Source of the DNA: Acidobacteriota bacterium
Lineage (GTDB): Bacteria > Acidobacteriota > Terriglobia > Acidiferrales > UBA7541
DNA: 59,692 bases
NCBI GenBank assembly: GCA_013289695.1
Contig: JABCZK010000028.1
Span: 1-59,692 of the forward strand
Direction of reading: 5' to 3'
In this document: piece after piece, positions 52,619 to 59,692 of the stretch
Layout of the letters: the number at the start of each line of letters is the position of its first letter
Numbering within the stretch: the stretch's first letter is position 1
The notes under the pieces: generated by a model
Told to the model about the DNA's origin: nothing
What the model saw: only the letters and a program-made list of their open reading frames with translations
Databases searched by the model: none
Translations under genes and position numbers: made by a program

Positions 52619-55600
52619 GCGGGCCCTGGGGCTTCTGCGTTGGGCGCGCCTGCGCCTGCGGTTTCCTGGTTTTGCGATTTCGGAGAAAATCGCTGCGCCA
52701 GATTGTCAAAGAAGATGTAGATGACGGGCGTGGTGTACAGCGTGAGCGCCTGGCTAAGCAGCAGACCACCCACCATGGCGATGCCCAGCGGCCGACGCAG
52801 CTCAGAACCGAATCCGGTACCGAGAGCCAGTGGCAGTCCAGCAAGCAGCGCGGCCATGGTGGTCATCATAATGGGCCGGAAACGCAGCAGACAGGCTTCG
52901 TAAATCGCGTCCGTGGAATTCTTTCCGCCCTTGCGCTCGGCTTCCAGAGCGAAATCCACCATCATGATGCCGTTTTTTTTCACGATGCCGATCAGCAGGA
53001 CGATGCCGATGATCGCAACAACGCTTAGATCCTGGTGAAAGAGAATCAGCGCGAGGAAAGCGCCGACGCCGGCTGAGGGCAGCGTGGAGAGAATCGTGAT
53101 CGGATGCACGAAACTTTCGTACAGCACGCCCAGCACGATGTACACGGTAACGAGCGCGGCGAGAATCAGCAGCGGCTCATTGGCGAGCGAATTCGTGAAC
53201 GAAGCCGCGGTGCCTTGAAAACCGGCTTGCATGCTGGGAGGCATGTGCATGTCTTTTTGCACTTTGTTGATCGCGGTGATGGCGTTGCCCAGCGCGGCAT
53301 TCGGCGCGAGATTGAAAGACGCGGTGATGGCCGGAAATTGTCCCTGGTGCGTAATCACCAGCGGCTCCATGGTGTTCTCGAAGTGGGAGAAAGCGCTCAG
53401 AGGCACCGCGTTGCTCATCGCCGAGCTGGTGGCGCCTGCGGAGTTTGCTCCGCCGCTTGAAGAAGAAGAGGAAGTCGGAGAGAGCGCGTTTGCGGGAGGA
53501 GCGAGCGTATTCGCTGACGGAGTGTACAGCGCCGAGCCGGTTAGCGCGTTGGAACCCGCGGAGGACGAACCCGACGCCGCGAATGAGGTAGAAGCTCCGG
53601 CGCCGCTTGCGCCATTGGACGCGCTGGACTGGATATACATGTGGTTCAGCTTGTTGGGATCCTTCTGAAATTGCGGCTGGCTTTCCAGGACCACGTGGTA
53701 TTGATTCACTTGCGTGTACATCGTGCTGATCTGCCGCTGGCCGAACGCGTCGTACAAAGTGTTATCAATCGTCGTAGGCGCAATGCCCAATCGTCCGGCA
53801 GTGATCCGGTCAATCACCAGTGTTACGGCGAGCCCACCCGGTTGCTGATCGGTTGCCAGGTCTTCCAGTTCCGGCAACTGTTTCAGCTTGTCCATGAATC
53901 GACTGGTCCAGAGGTTCAGTTCGTTGGCATCGGAATCTTCCAGCGTGTACTGGTATTGCGTGCGGCTGACGCGGTCATCTACGGTTATGTTCTGCACCGG
54001 CTCCATGAACAGCTCGATTCCCTGCACTTTGTCCAAGCGCGTCTTGAGCCTGCGAATCAGGTCTGACGCGCTAATCTTGCGCGCAGCGAGCGGTTTCAGA
54101 TTGATGGACATACGGCCGCTGTTGGTGGTGACGTTCGTGCCGTCCGCGCCGATGAACGACGAAATGCTTTCAACGGCCGGATCTTCCATAACAGCCTTGG
54201 CAAGCTCCTGCTGTTTTTCGGCCATGGCTTGCGAGCTGATAGAAGCCGGCGCCTGGGAAATGCCCTGGATTACGCCCGTGTCTTGCACCGGGAAAAAGCC
54301 CTTGGGAATGATGATGTATAGAAAAATTGTCAGCAGGAGCGTAGCGACGGCGACCAGCAGCGTAATCGTCTGGTAGCGCAGAACGAACTTCAGAGTCCGC
54401 CCATAAAACGCGATCATGTTCTCGAAAACACGTTCCGATGCTTTGTAGAAGCGTCCTTGCTGGTCTTTCGGCGTGTGCCGCAGGATTCGTGCGCTCATCA
54501 TCGGAGTAAGCGTGAGCGAGACCACTGCCGAAAGCACGATGGTGACGGCCAGCGTCACCGCAAATTCGCGGAACAGCCGGCCAACGACGTCGCCCATGAA
54601 TAACAGCGGAATCAGTACGGCGATTAGCGAGACGGTCAGCGAGAGAATGGTGAATCCAATTTGTTCCGCGCCCTTGAGCGCTGCTTCCATGGGTGGATCG
54701 CCCGCTTCAATGTAGCGCGAGATGTTTTCGATCATCACGATGGCATCGTCCACCACGAAACCGGTGGAGATGGTCAGCGCCATCAGCGATAAGTTATCCA
54801 AGCTGTAACCCAGCAGGTACATCACCGCTAAAGTTCCCACCAGCGAGAGCGGCACAGCCACCGCCGGGATAATGGTGGCGTAAAGACTGCGCAAAAAGAG
54901 AAAGATGACCAGCACGACAAGACCGATGGTCAAAAGCAATTCGAACTCGACGTCGGAGACCGATGCCTCGATAGCGGTCGTAAGATCTGTAAGCGTGGTC
55001 ACCTGAATGCCCGTAGGCAAGTTGGCTTCCAGCTGCGGAATCAGTGCCTTGATGCTTTTGACCACACTGATGGTGTTCGCGCCGGGCTGGCGTTGCACAT
55101 TCAGGATCACCGCGGGCGTCTGATTCATCCAAGCGGCCTGAGCGTTATTCTCGACGCCATTCACGATGCCGGCTACGTCGGTGAGCATCACCGGCGCGCC
55201 GTTACGGTATGCGACCACGACATTCTTGTAATCCGCGTTGGTGACCAGCTGATCGTTGGCGTCGATCTGGTAGTCCTGCCTGGGACCGTCGAAGTTCCCT
55301 TTGGCGGCGTTCACGCTGGCGGCCGTCAGCGCAGTGCGCAAGTCTTCGAGGTTGATGCCGTAAGACGAAAGCGCCGTGGGGTTTGCTTGGATGCGCACTG
55401 CGGGTTTTTGTCCGCCGCTGATGGTCACCAGGCCCACGCCATTGAGCTGCGAAATTTTCGGCGCCAGGCGTGTGTCCACCAAGTCTTCCACTTGAGGAAG
55501 CGGCATCGAGCTGGAGGTGATCGCGAGCGTCAGCACAGGAGCGTCGGCTGGATTCGTCTTACTGTAGGTAGGCGGCGCGGGCAGGATGGATGGCAGCAGG

Positions 55601-55950
55601 CTTTGCGCCGCGTTGATCGCGGACTGCACTTCTTCTTCGGCAATATCAATGCCCAACGTGAGATTAAATTGCAGGACGATCACCGAAGTGCCGCCGGAGC
55701 TTGAGGAAGTCATCTGGCTCAAACCCTGCAGCTCGCCGAATTGACGCTCGAGCGGCGCCGTCACCGTCGTCGCCACCACCGTCGGGCTCGCGCCAGGATA
55801 AAACGTGAGGATCTGAATTGTGGGGTAGTCAACTTCGGGCAATGCGGAAATCGGCAGTTGTGTATAGCCGACAATTCCAACCAGCAGGATTGCGGCCATC
55901 AACAAAGAGGTAGCCACCGGCCGCAAGATGAACGGACGAGAGGGACTCAC
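52615..55950 (-). CDS. RND multidrug efflux permease (MdtB/MuxB-like) with Ser-rich insert
   Basis: 1111 residues, about 70 longer than usual. The start MSPSRPFILRPVATSLLMAA and LPEVDYPTIQILTFYPGASP are classic. TM4 has STGFVVDDAIVMIENI. The excess is a Ser/Ala/Gly-rich low-complexity insertion (around 53415-53626) between LNHMYIQSS and NAVPLSAFSHFEN. Here other permeases have a short loop before the VPLSA strand of the periplasmic porter domain. It overlaps both neighbours by 4 bases (ATGA), so all three proteins are made together. No outer-membrane channel gene follows, so it must use one encoded elsewhere. Confidence 0.93.
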   Translation of the reverse strand: MSPSRPFILRPVATSLLMAAILLVGIVGYTQLPISALPEVDYPTIQILTFYPGASPTVVATTVTAPLERQFGELQGLSQMTSSSSGGTSVIVLQFNLTLGIDIAEEEVQSAINAAQSLLPSILPAPPTYSKTNPADAPVLTLAITSSSMPLPQVEDLVDTRLAPKISQLNGVGLVTISGGQKPAVRIQANPTALSSYGINLEDLRTALTAASVNAAKGNFDGPRQDYQIDANDQLVTNADYKNVVVAYRNGAPVMLTDVAGIVNGVENNAQAAWMNQTPAVILNVQRQPGANTISVVKSIKALIPQLEANLPTGIQVTTLTDLTTAIEASVSDVEFELLLTIGLVVLVIFLFLRSLYATIIPAVAVPLSLVGTLAVMYLLGYSLDNLSLMALTISTGFVVDDAIVMIENISRYIEAGDPPMEAALKGAEQIGFTILSLTVSLIAVLIPLLFMGDVVGRLFREFAVTLAVTIVLSAVVSLTLTPMMSARILRHTPKDQQGRFYKASERVFENMIAFYGRTLKFVLRYQTITLLVAVATLLLTIFLYIIIPKGFFPVQDTGVIQGISQAPASISSQAMAEKQQELAKAVMEDPAVESISSFIGADGTNVTTNSGRMSINLKPLAARKISASDLIRRLKTRLDKVQGIELFMEPVQNITVDDRVSRTQYQYTLEDSDANELNLWTSRFMDKLKQLPELEDLATDQQPGGLAVTLVIDRITAGRLGIAPTTIDNTLYDAFGQRQISTMYTQVNQYHVVLESQPQFQKDPNKLNHMYIQSSASNGASGAGASTSFAASGSSSAGSNALTGSALYTPSANTLAPPANALSPTSSSSSSGGANSAGATSSAMSNAVPLSAFSHFENTMEPLVITHQGQFPAITASFNLAPNAALGNAITAINKVQKDMHMPPSMQAGFQGTAASFTNSLANEPLLILAALVTVYIVLGVLYESFVHPITILSTLPSAGVGAFLALILFHQDLSVVAIIGIVLLIGIVKKNGIMMVDFALEAERKGGKNSTDAIYEACLLRFRPIMMTTMAALLAGLPLALGTGFGSELRRPLGIAMVGGLLLSQALTLYTTPVIYIFFDNLAQRFSPKSQNQETAGAGAPNAEAPGPA

Positions 55951-57257
55951 GGGGCGCTGCTCCCGGTTGTGCCGTTCGTGCTGGCGGCGTTCGTACTGGC
56001 GGGGGGCGGCGGGTTCGAAACGACCACCGCAATTTTGTCCTGCAACTTATCGAAGCTGCTGTTCGCGACCACGTCTCCGGGATTGACACCGTCCACCTGC
56101 GTTACACCGCCGTTGGTCACTCCCGGCTTGATGCTGCGCATATGCGCGACATTGTTTTGAATCACGTACACGAACGATGCCTGGCCGTTTTGTTGAATCG
56201 CTGATGACGGAAGCAGCGTCACGCCCTGCAGGGTATTCACCAGCAGCCGCGTGTTCACAAACTGGTTGGGGAAGAGCGCATCATTTGTATTGGCGAAGAG
56301 CGCGCGCCCTTTCACCGTGCCGGTGGTGGTGTCAATCTGGTTGTCGAGCGTCAAGAGTTGGCCGCTCGCAATTTTTGTTTGCGCGGTGCGATCGAAAGCA
56401 TCCACGCTGAGCTTCGCCTTCGCGCGCAGGCGAGCTTGCACCGGGTCCAGGCTGTCCTCCGGTATCGTGAAAATTACGGTGATGGGCTCCAGCTGAGTGA
56501 TCACTGCGAGAGTAAGCGTCCCGGCGGACTGCACTACGTTGCCGGGATCCACCAGCCGCAAACCCACGCGGCCAGCAATCGGAGCGATGATGTGGCAGAA
56601 ATCGACCTGCACCTGATCGAATTGCACCGTTCCTTCGTCGATCTTTACAATGCCCTCGTCCTGCAGCACCAATTTTTCCTGGTCGTCCAGGATTTGTTTG
56701 GCGATCGAGTTGCGCGCCCAGGCCTCCTGATAGCGCGTCAGATCCATCTGCGCCTGCGCGAGTAGATTCTGGTCCCGCTCGAGCGCGCCTTGGGCTTGTA
56801 AGAGCGTTGCCCGGAACGGACGCGAGTCTATGTCAATCAGCGAGTCGCCCTTCGCAACGCGCTGACCCTCCGTATAGTGCACGCCAACAATTATCCCTGT
56901 CACCTCGGCGGTAATCGAAGAGGTGTATACCGGAGTGACCGTGCCGATGGAGTCCAGGTAAACGCCGATATCCCCTTTTTGCGCCGTGGTAGTGGTAATG
57001 GTGATGCCGGCGGGGCGAACCTTCGCGGCCGCCGCTTTCTTGGCGTCTTCGTGATGGCGATAGATCAGGAAGAGCACAATCGCCAGCGCCAGCAGTGACA
57101 GAACCCACCAAACGAACCGCGGGCCTTTGTGCCGGGGAGGTGGCGGAGTGGGAGCCGGAGCCGGTGGAGTTTGATATTCAGGGATGGATGAGGGGGTGTT
57201 TTTTATCTCGGCAATAAAGAGCTCCTGTTTGCTGTCTACGCCTGAAAGCGCCTCCAT
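55947..57257 (-). CDS. RND efflux periplasmic adaptor (MdtA/MuxA-like)
   Basis: About 436 residues from ATG 57257. A proline-rich cytosolic leader precedes one membrane anchor (FVWWVLSLLALAIVLFLIY). The membrane-fusion fold follows: lipoyl half (GDIGVYLDSIGTVTPVYTSS, GQRVAKGDSLIDIDSRPF), alpha-hairpin (about 150-215), second lipoyl half (IIAPIAGRVGLRLVDPGNVV), beta-barrel (TLDNQIDTTTGTVKGRALFANT) and a Pro/Ser/Thr tail. It links the two permeases encoded downstream to an outer-membrane channel. A TTG at 57290 would add 11 residues. It is first in the operon, with a 4-base overlap to the next gene. Confidence 0.92.
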   Translation of the reverse strand: MEALSGVDSKQELFIAEIKNTPSSIPEYQTPPAPAPTPPPPRHKGPRFVWWVLSLLALAIVLFLIYRHHEDAKKAAAAKVRPAGITITTTTAQKGDIGVYLDSIGTVTPVYTSSITAEVTGIIVGVHYTEGQRVAKGDSLIDIDSRPFRATLLQAQGALERDQNLLAQAQMDLTRYQEAWARNSIAKQILDDQEKLVLQDEGIVKIDEGTVQFDQVQVDFCHIIAPIAGRVGLRLVDPGNVVQSAGTLTLAVITQLEPITVIFTIPEDSLDPVQARLRAKAKLSVDAFDRTAQTKIASGQLLTLDNQIDTTTGTVKGRALFANTNDALFPNQFVNTRLLVNTLQGVTLLPSSAIQQNGQASFVYVIQNNVAHMRSIKPGVTNGGVTQVDGVNPGDVVANSSFDKLQDKIAVVVSNPPPPASTNAASTNGTTGSSAP

Positions 57258-57424
57258 GGTACTGCCCCGGAGCGGCTCTCCAAAATACAATTAATCTGGT
57301 AGCGGTGAGGCTCGTTCAATTGATGTCTGTGGATCGGCAGGGCGTTTTGACTACGATACTGAGAGATTTTGGCGCCGCATATGTGACGTCGAGATTAGGC
57401 GCGTTTTAGGCCCGAATTGAGCGC

Positions 57425-58342
57425 TCACTTCTCAACTCGCACCCGCAACTTGTCGTTCGCGAAGGCGACTGGCCCTGGATAGGACGCACGAATCGATTTG
57501 CGCACGGCATCCTCCTGGCCTTCCACGTCGGGCGCAAGATGGCTCAGCAGCAAACTCTTTACTCCGCTGTCGCGCGCGGCTTCGCCAATTTTTTTCGGCG
57601 GCGTATGCAGATCGTAGAGTTGCGAGGGTGACCCCGGAGGGTCCAACACGGCGCAATTGAAAACCAGCAAGTCCGCATTCTTCGCCAGCTGCACCAAGTT
57701 CGGCAGCGCGGATGCGTCCATGTCTCCGGAGAAAACCAGCACCGCCCCTTTATAGGAAATCCGGTACGCCACCGCGGGACAGTCGCCGTGGTGCGTCGCA
57801 ATTTCTTCCACGACCAAGCCATTTTCATCCACGATTTCGGTGCGCGGAGAATCCAGGCTGATCGCCAGATCGCGCACCTTAAACGATTCGTCCGCGCCAA
57901 ATGTCTTTTGATATGCAAACGCGCCGGCGTTACCCACCAGCAAGTCCACGAAGCGCGAGGTCTTGGGAAATTGCCCGGAGCCATCAGGACCGAAAATCCG
58001 ATAGACGATTGGTCCGTCGGCGCTAAGCGCTCGCGCGTTGAAGAAAGCAGCCAGGTCCCCACTGTGATCAATATGCAGATGCGTCAGCAAAACCGTATCT
58101 ACGTTGTCCAGGTCCAGATCCAACTCTCCAATCCGCAGGAATGCTCCCGGCCCGGCATCCACCAAAATCCGGGGAGTGCCATCGAGCAACACGATAAAGC
58201 TGGACCCTCCCCTGCCGAACGGCCGTGGCCCGCCCGAACCGAGCACCACCACTTCCACTGCAGGCTTTGCCGGAGCGCAGCGCGCGCAAGTGGGGAATAA
58301 AGTTGAAACGAAGAGAGTGATTCCAAGCAGCAGCGTCTTCAT
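57425..58342 (-). CDS. exported MBL-fold metallo-hydrolase (RNase Z/AtsA-like)
   Basis: 305 residues from ATG 58342, with a signal peptide (MKTLLLGITLFVSTLFPTCA). The metallo-beta-lactamase fold carries VVLGSGGPRPFGRGGSSFI, the zinc motif THLHIDHSGD at 87-96, a later histidine in IATHHGDCPAVAYRI, FSGDMD and the terminal LLLSHLAPD. The GSGGPR start and the domain order resemble ElaC/RNase Z-type and AtsA-type hydrolases, but the export signal argues against tRNA processing. The substrate is unknown. It is transcribed in the same direction as the RND operon, but with a 170-base gap and no evident coupling. Confidence 0.88.
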   Translation of the reverse strand: MKTLLLGITLFVSTLFPTCARCAPAKPAVEVVVLGSGGPRPFGRGGSSFIVLLDGTPRILVDAGPGAFLRIGELDLDLDNVDTVLLTHLHIDHSGDLAAFFNARALSADGPIVYRIFGPDGSGQFPKTSRFVDLLVGNAGAFAYQKTFGADESFKVRDLAISLDSPRTEIVDENGLVVEEIATHHGDCPAVAYRISYKGAVLVFSGDMDASALPNLVQLAKNADLLVFNCAVLDPPGSPSQLYDLHTPPKKIGEAARDSGVKSLLLSHLAPDVEGQEDAVRKSIRASYPGPVAFANDKLRVRVEK

Positions 58343-58708
58343 GGTTTTCAATTTACTCCTCGCGAGCCGCCCCCGGGCGCGATTCGCTCGGACCAGATTA
58401 ATACTCAGCGCGTGCTGCTTACCACCGTAAACGACAAATAGACCTGACACGAGCTAGCCCCGGCGGCTGCACAAATTCGCGCGGTCCCCGCAAAATCAAC
58501 AGCAACAGGGGAGCGAGTGAACTGAGACGGAGAATTTGTGAGCGAATGAAAAGCGTGGCGCACCCAAGGGGACGATTTTAGAACTTTTCTCCGCGGTTTT
58601 GTGGCATGTTTGCCACAGCTTGAGTTGCATTGTTGGATTGCACGTATTGCATGATTTGGCGGCCTTCCTAGCAGGGGTGCGGCGGCGTATTCCCTCGGGC
58701 TAGTGAAA
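58343..58708. other. intergenic region
   Basis: About 365 bases with no supported gene, between the MBL hydrolase start and the end of the antitoxin gene. A minus-strand frame at 58405-58842 overlaps the antitoxin and is a shadow. Confidence 0.4.
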
Positions 58709-59068
58709 TTAGCGGACTTCCGTTCGGCGCTTATTAGAAATAGATTCAATCTGACCTTTCCGAATTTTGGTGAATTGACGAATTTGCACTCTCCCATTCG
58801 GCATGTTTGCGATGATCTGGAGTTCTCCACCCATTGCTTCAATGATTTTGCTCAAGGTGCTGATGTACATGTCCGAGCGTCTTTCCATTTTGGAGATGGA
58901 AGCTTGTCGGACGTGAAGAGTGTCTGCCAGGGATTCCTGAGTCAGGTCCATGGCCTCGCGGAGCTCAGCAAGGCCCATTTCTGAGATCATTTTCTTGGCG
59001 GCTTCTTCGCTGCGAACGCGCGCTTCGCGAGGCATTTTTGCTTGAAGTTCTTTGAAGTTTTTTGCCAT
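58709..59068 (-). CDS. higA: XRE-family antitoxin (HigA-like)
   Basis: A 119-residue DNA-binding antitoxin. The helical N-terminus (MPREARVRSEEAAKKMISEM) leads into a helix-turn-helix at about 35-85 (LREAMDLTQESLADTLHVRQ and ASISKMERRSDMYISTL). It ends in GGELQIIANMPNGRVQIRQF, the usual end of this antitoxin group. It begins 2 bases after the toxin stop, and the toxin-first order is characteristic of higBA. It probably neutralises the toxin and represses the shared promoter. Confidence 0.9.
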   Translation of the reverse strand: MAKNFKELQAKMPREARVRSEEAAKKMISEMGLAELREAMDLTQESLADTLHVRQASISKMERRSDMYISTLSKIIEAMGGELQIIANMPNGRVQIRQFTKIRKGQIESISNKRRTEVR

Positions 59069-59070
59069 TG

Positions 59071-59427
59071 CTATTTGTCCTCGCTTTTGAGCGTTTCAAG
59101 ATGCTCGTCGTAAAGCGCATCCGCCATCGGAACAAAGACATCATACCAACGATCATTTCCAGTCTTATCGCCGCCGAGCAACAGGATTGCGCATCGGCGC
59201 GGGTCAAAAGCAAAGAGCACCCGATACGGATTACCCGAATGTTGTATCCGAAGCTCTTTCATGTTCGGATGACGAGAAGAGTGAATAAGATCGGCATGAG
59301 GACGAGGAAGACTGGGGCCAATCTTCTGAAGCAGGATCACCTTGGCGTTCACGTCCACCTGTTCGGCTTCGCTCAGACCATCCCACCAGTTAGAAAACTC
59401 GTCCGTAAATTCGACCTCCCATTCCAT
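59071..59427 (-). CDS. higB: RelE/HigB-type toxin
   Basis: A 118-residue protein of the RelE/ParE superfamily, phage-derived Gp49/HigB type. It starts MEWEVEFTDEFSNWWDGLSE, continues with a helix-rich segment (QVDVNAKVILLQKIGPSL), the conserved MKELRIQHSGNPYRVLFAFD strands, then ILLLGGDKTGNDRWYDVFVP. In the family, the Arg/Lys residues of these strands support ribosome-dependent mRNA cleavage. It is the first gene of the pair, behind a strong promoter with an overlapping palindrome, and is complete in length. Confidence 0.9.
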   Translation of the reverse strand: MEWEVEFTDEFSNWWDGLSEAEQVDVNAKVILLQKIGPSLPRPHADLIHSSRHPNMKELRIQHSGNPYRVLFAFDPRRCAILLLGGDKTGNDRWYDVFVPMADALYDEHLETLKSEDK

Positions 59428-59433
59428 AGAGTG

Positions 59434-59462
59434 AATATAGCTCAGAGGCTATGTTTCGTCAA
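59434..59462 (-). promoter_or_regulatory. higBA promoter with overlapping palindrome
   Basis: On the minus strand TTGACG (59462-59457), a 17-base spacer and TATATT (59439-59434), just upstream of the toxin ATG. The inverted repeat ATAGC-CTCTGA-GCTAT (59437-59452) lies between and over the two boxes. It is well placed as an operator for antitoxin autorepression. Confidence 0.65.
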
Positions 59463-59571
59463 GGTTAATCAGCTTTGCGATGGATGAAGTTGCTCGGGGT
59501 CGTGAAAAGTAGGTAGTTTGTTGAGAACGGATTGCAGATTGCTGACAGAATCGATGGAGGGAGACTAGAAG

Positions 59572-59692
59572 CTATTGCACAACCCTCCGCAAGACGATCA
59601 TGAAGCAGGCGATATGAAAAAAAGCACCATAGATCGTGAGCGAACGGTCGTAGCGCACGACCAAGCGTCGGAAGTTTCCCAGCCAGGCATTG
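59572..59692 (-). CDS. IS5-type transposase, C-terminal fragment cut by window edge
   Basis: The minus strand reads NAWLGNFRRLVVRYDRSLTI, then YGAFFHIACFMIVLRRVVQ and a TAG stop at 59572. This is the typical C-terminus of IS5/IS427-group transposases (normally …RLVVRYERSL…FxHLACLLITLR). The element's end probably lies at about 59560-59585, where GCTATTGCACAACC resembles an IS5-group terminal repeat. The rest of the gene is outside the window. Confidence 0.75.
   Translation of the reverse strand, partial: NAWLGNFRRLVVRYDRSLTIYGAFFHIACFMIVLRRVVQ

Overview
The window looks like a chromosomal segment of a soil-type Acidobacteriota genome. It is GC-rich and codes on both strands. Four genes encode very large Oar-type TonB-dependent receptors with an N-terminal carboxypeptidase-regulatory-like domain (one of them reduced to a stub), a gene type strongly expanded in that phylum. 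This placement is an inference from gene content; no rRNA is present.

Layout. 1-8.5 kb: a PCYCGC-motif secreted protein, a PilZ protein, an M20 dipeptidase, an HU-type DNA-binding protein with its own promoter and terminator, an SDR next to nicotinate phosphoribosyltransferase (pncB), a TPR protein, a POT-like transporter and a small CxxC protein. 8.6-10.9 kb: the tdh-kbl threonine degradation pair. 10.9-13.1 kb: an ECF sigma factor overlapping a zinc-finger anti-sigma protein that is fused to a bactofilin-like beta-helix. 13.5-21.3 kb: a TonB receptor, a YceI protein, DNA polymerase I and a rhodanese.

21.3-23.6 kb is a 2.2-kb mini-island. It is bounded on one side by a tRNA-Asn(GTT) gene and on the other by a perfect 27-bp copy of that tRNA's 3' end. 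It carries an AbiE toxin-antitoxin locus whose toxin is cut short, fused against the 5'-truncated remains of another gene, plus a consensus promoter overlapped by three copies of a 13-bp operator-like repeat.

24-30 kb: uvrA, a CPBP membrane protease, mtnA and an unknown exported protein. 30.4-37.9 kb: two divergent paralogous TonB receptors, followed by two exported proteins, one with about 20 threonine-rich short repeats. 41.6-43.3 kb: a complete ISNCY-type insertion sequence with doubled terminal repeats and a 17-18 bp target duplication. 43.4-49.4 kb: a transmembrane Ser/Thr kinase, an M1 metallopeptidase, the stub TonB receptor and two small membrane proteins. 49.5-57.3 kb: an MdtABC/MuxABC-like RND efflux operon with 4-nt overlaps. 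57.4 kb to the end: an MBL hydrolase, a higBA-type toxin-antitoxin pair with a clear promoter and operator, and the end of an IS5-type transposase running off the window.

The strongest leads are the tRNA-bounded AbiE mini-island with its operator array and deletion scar, the anti-sigma/bactofilin fusion, the ISNCY element, the stub TonB receptor and the repeat-rich exported protein.
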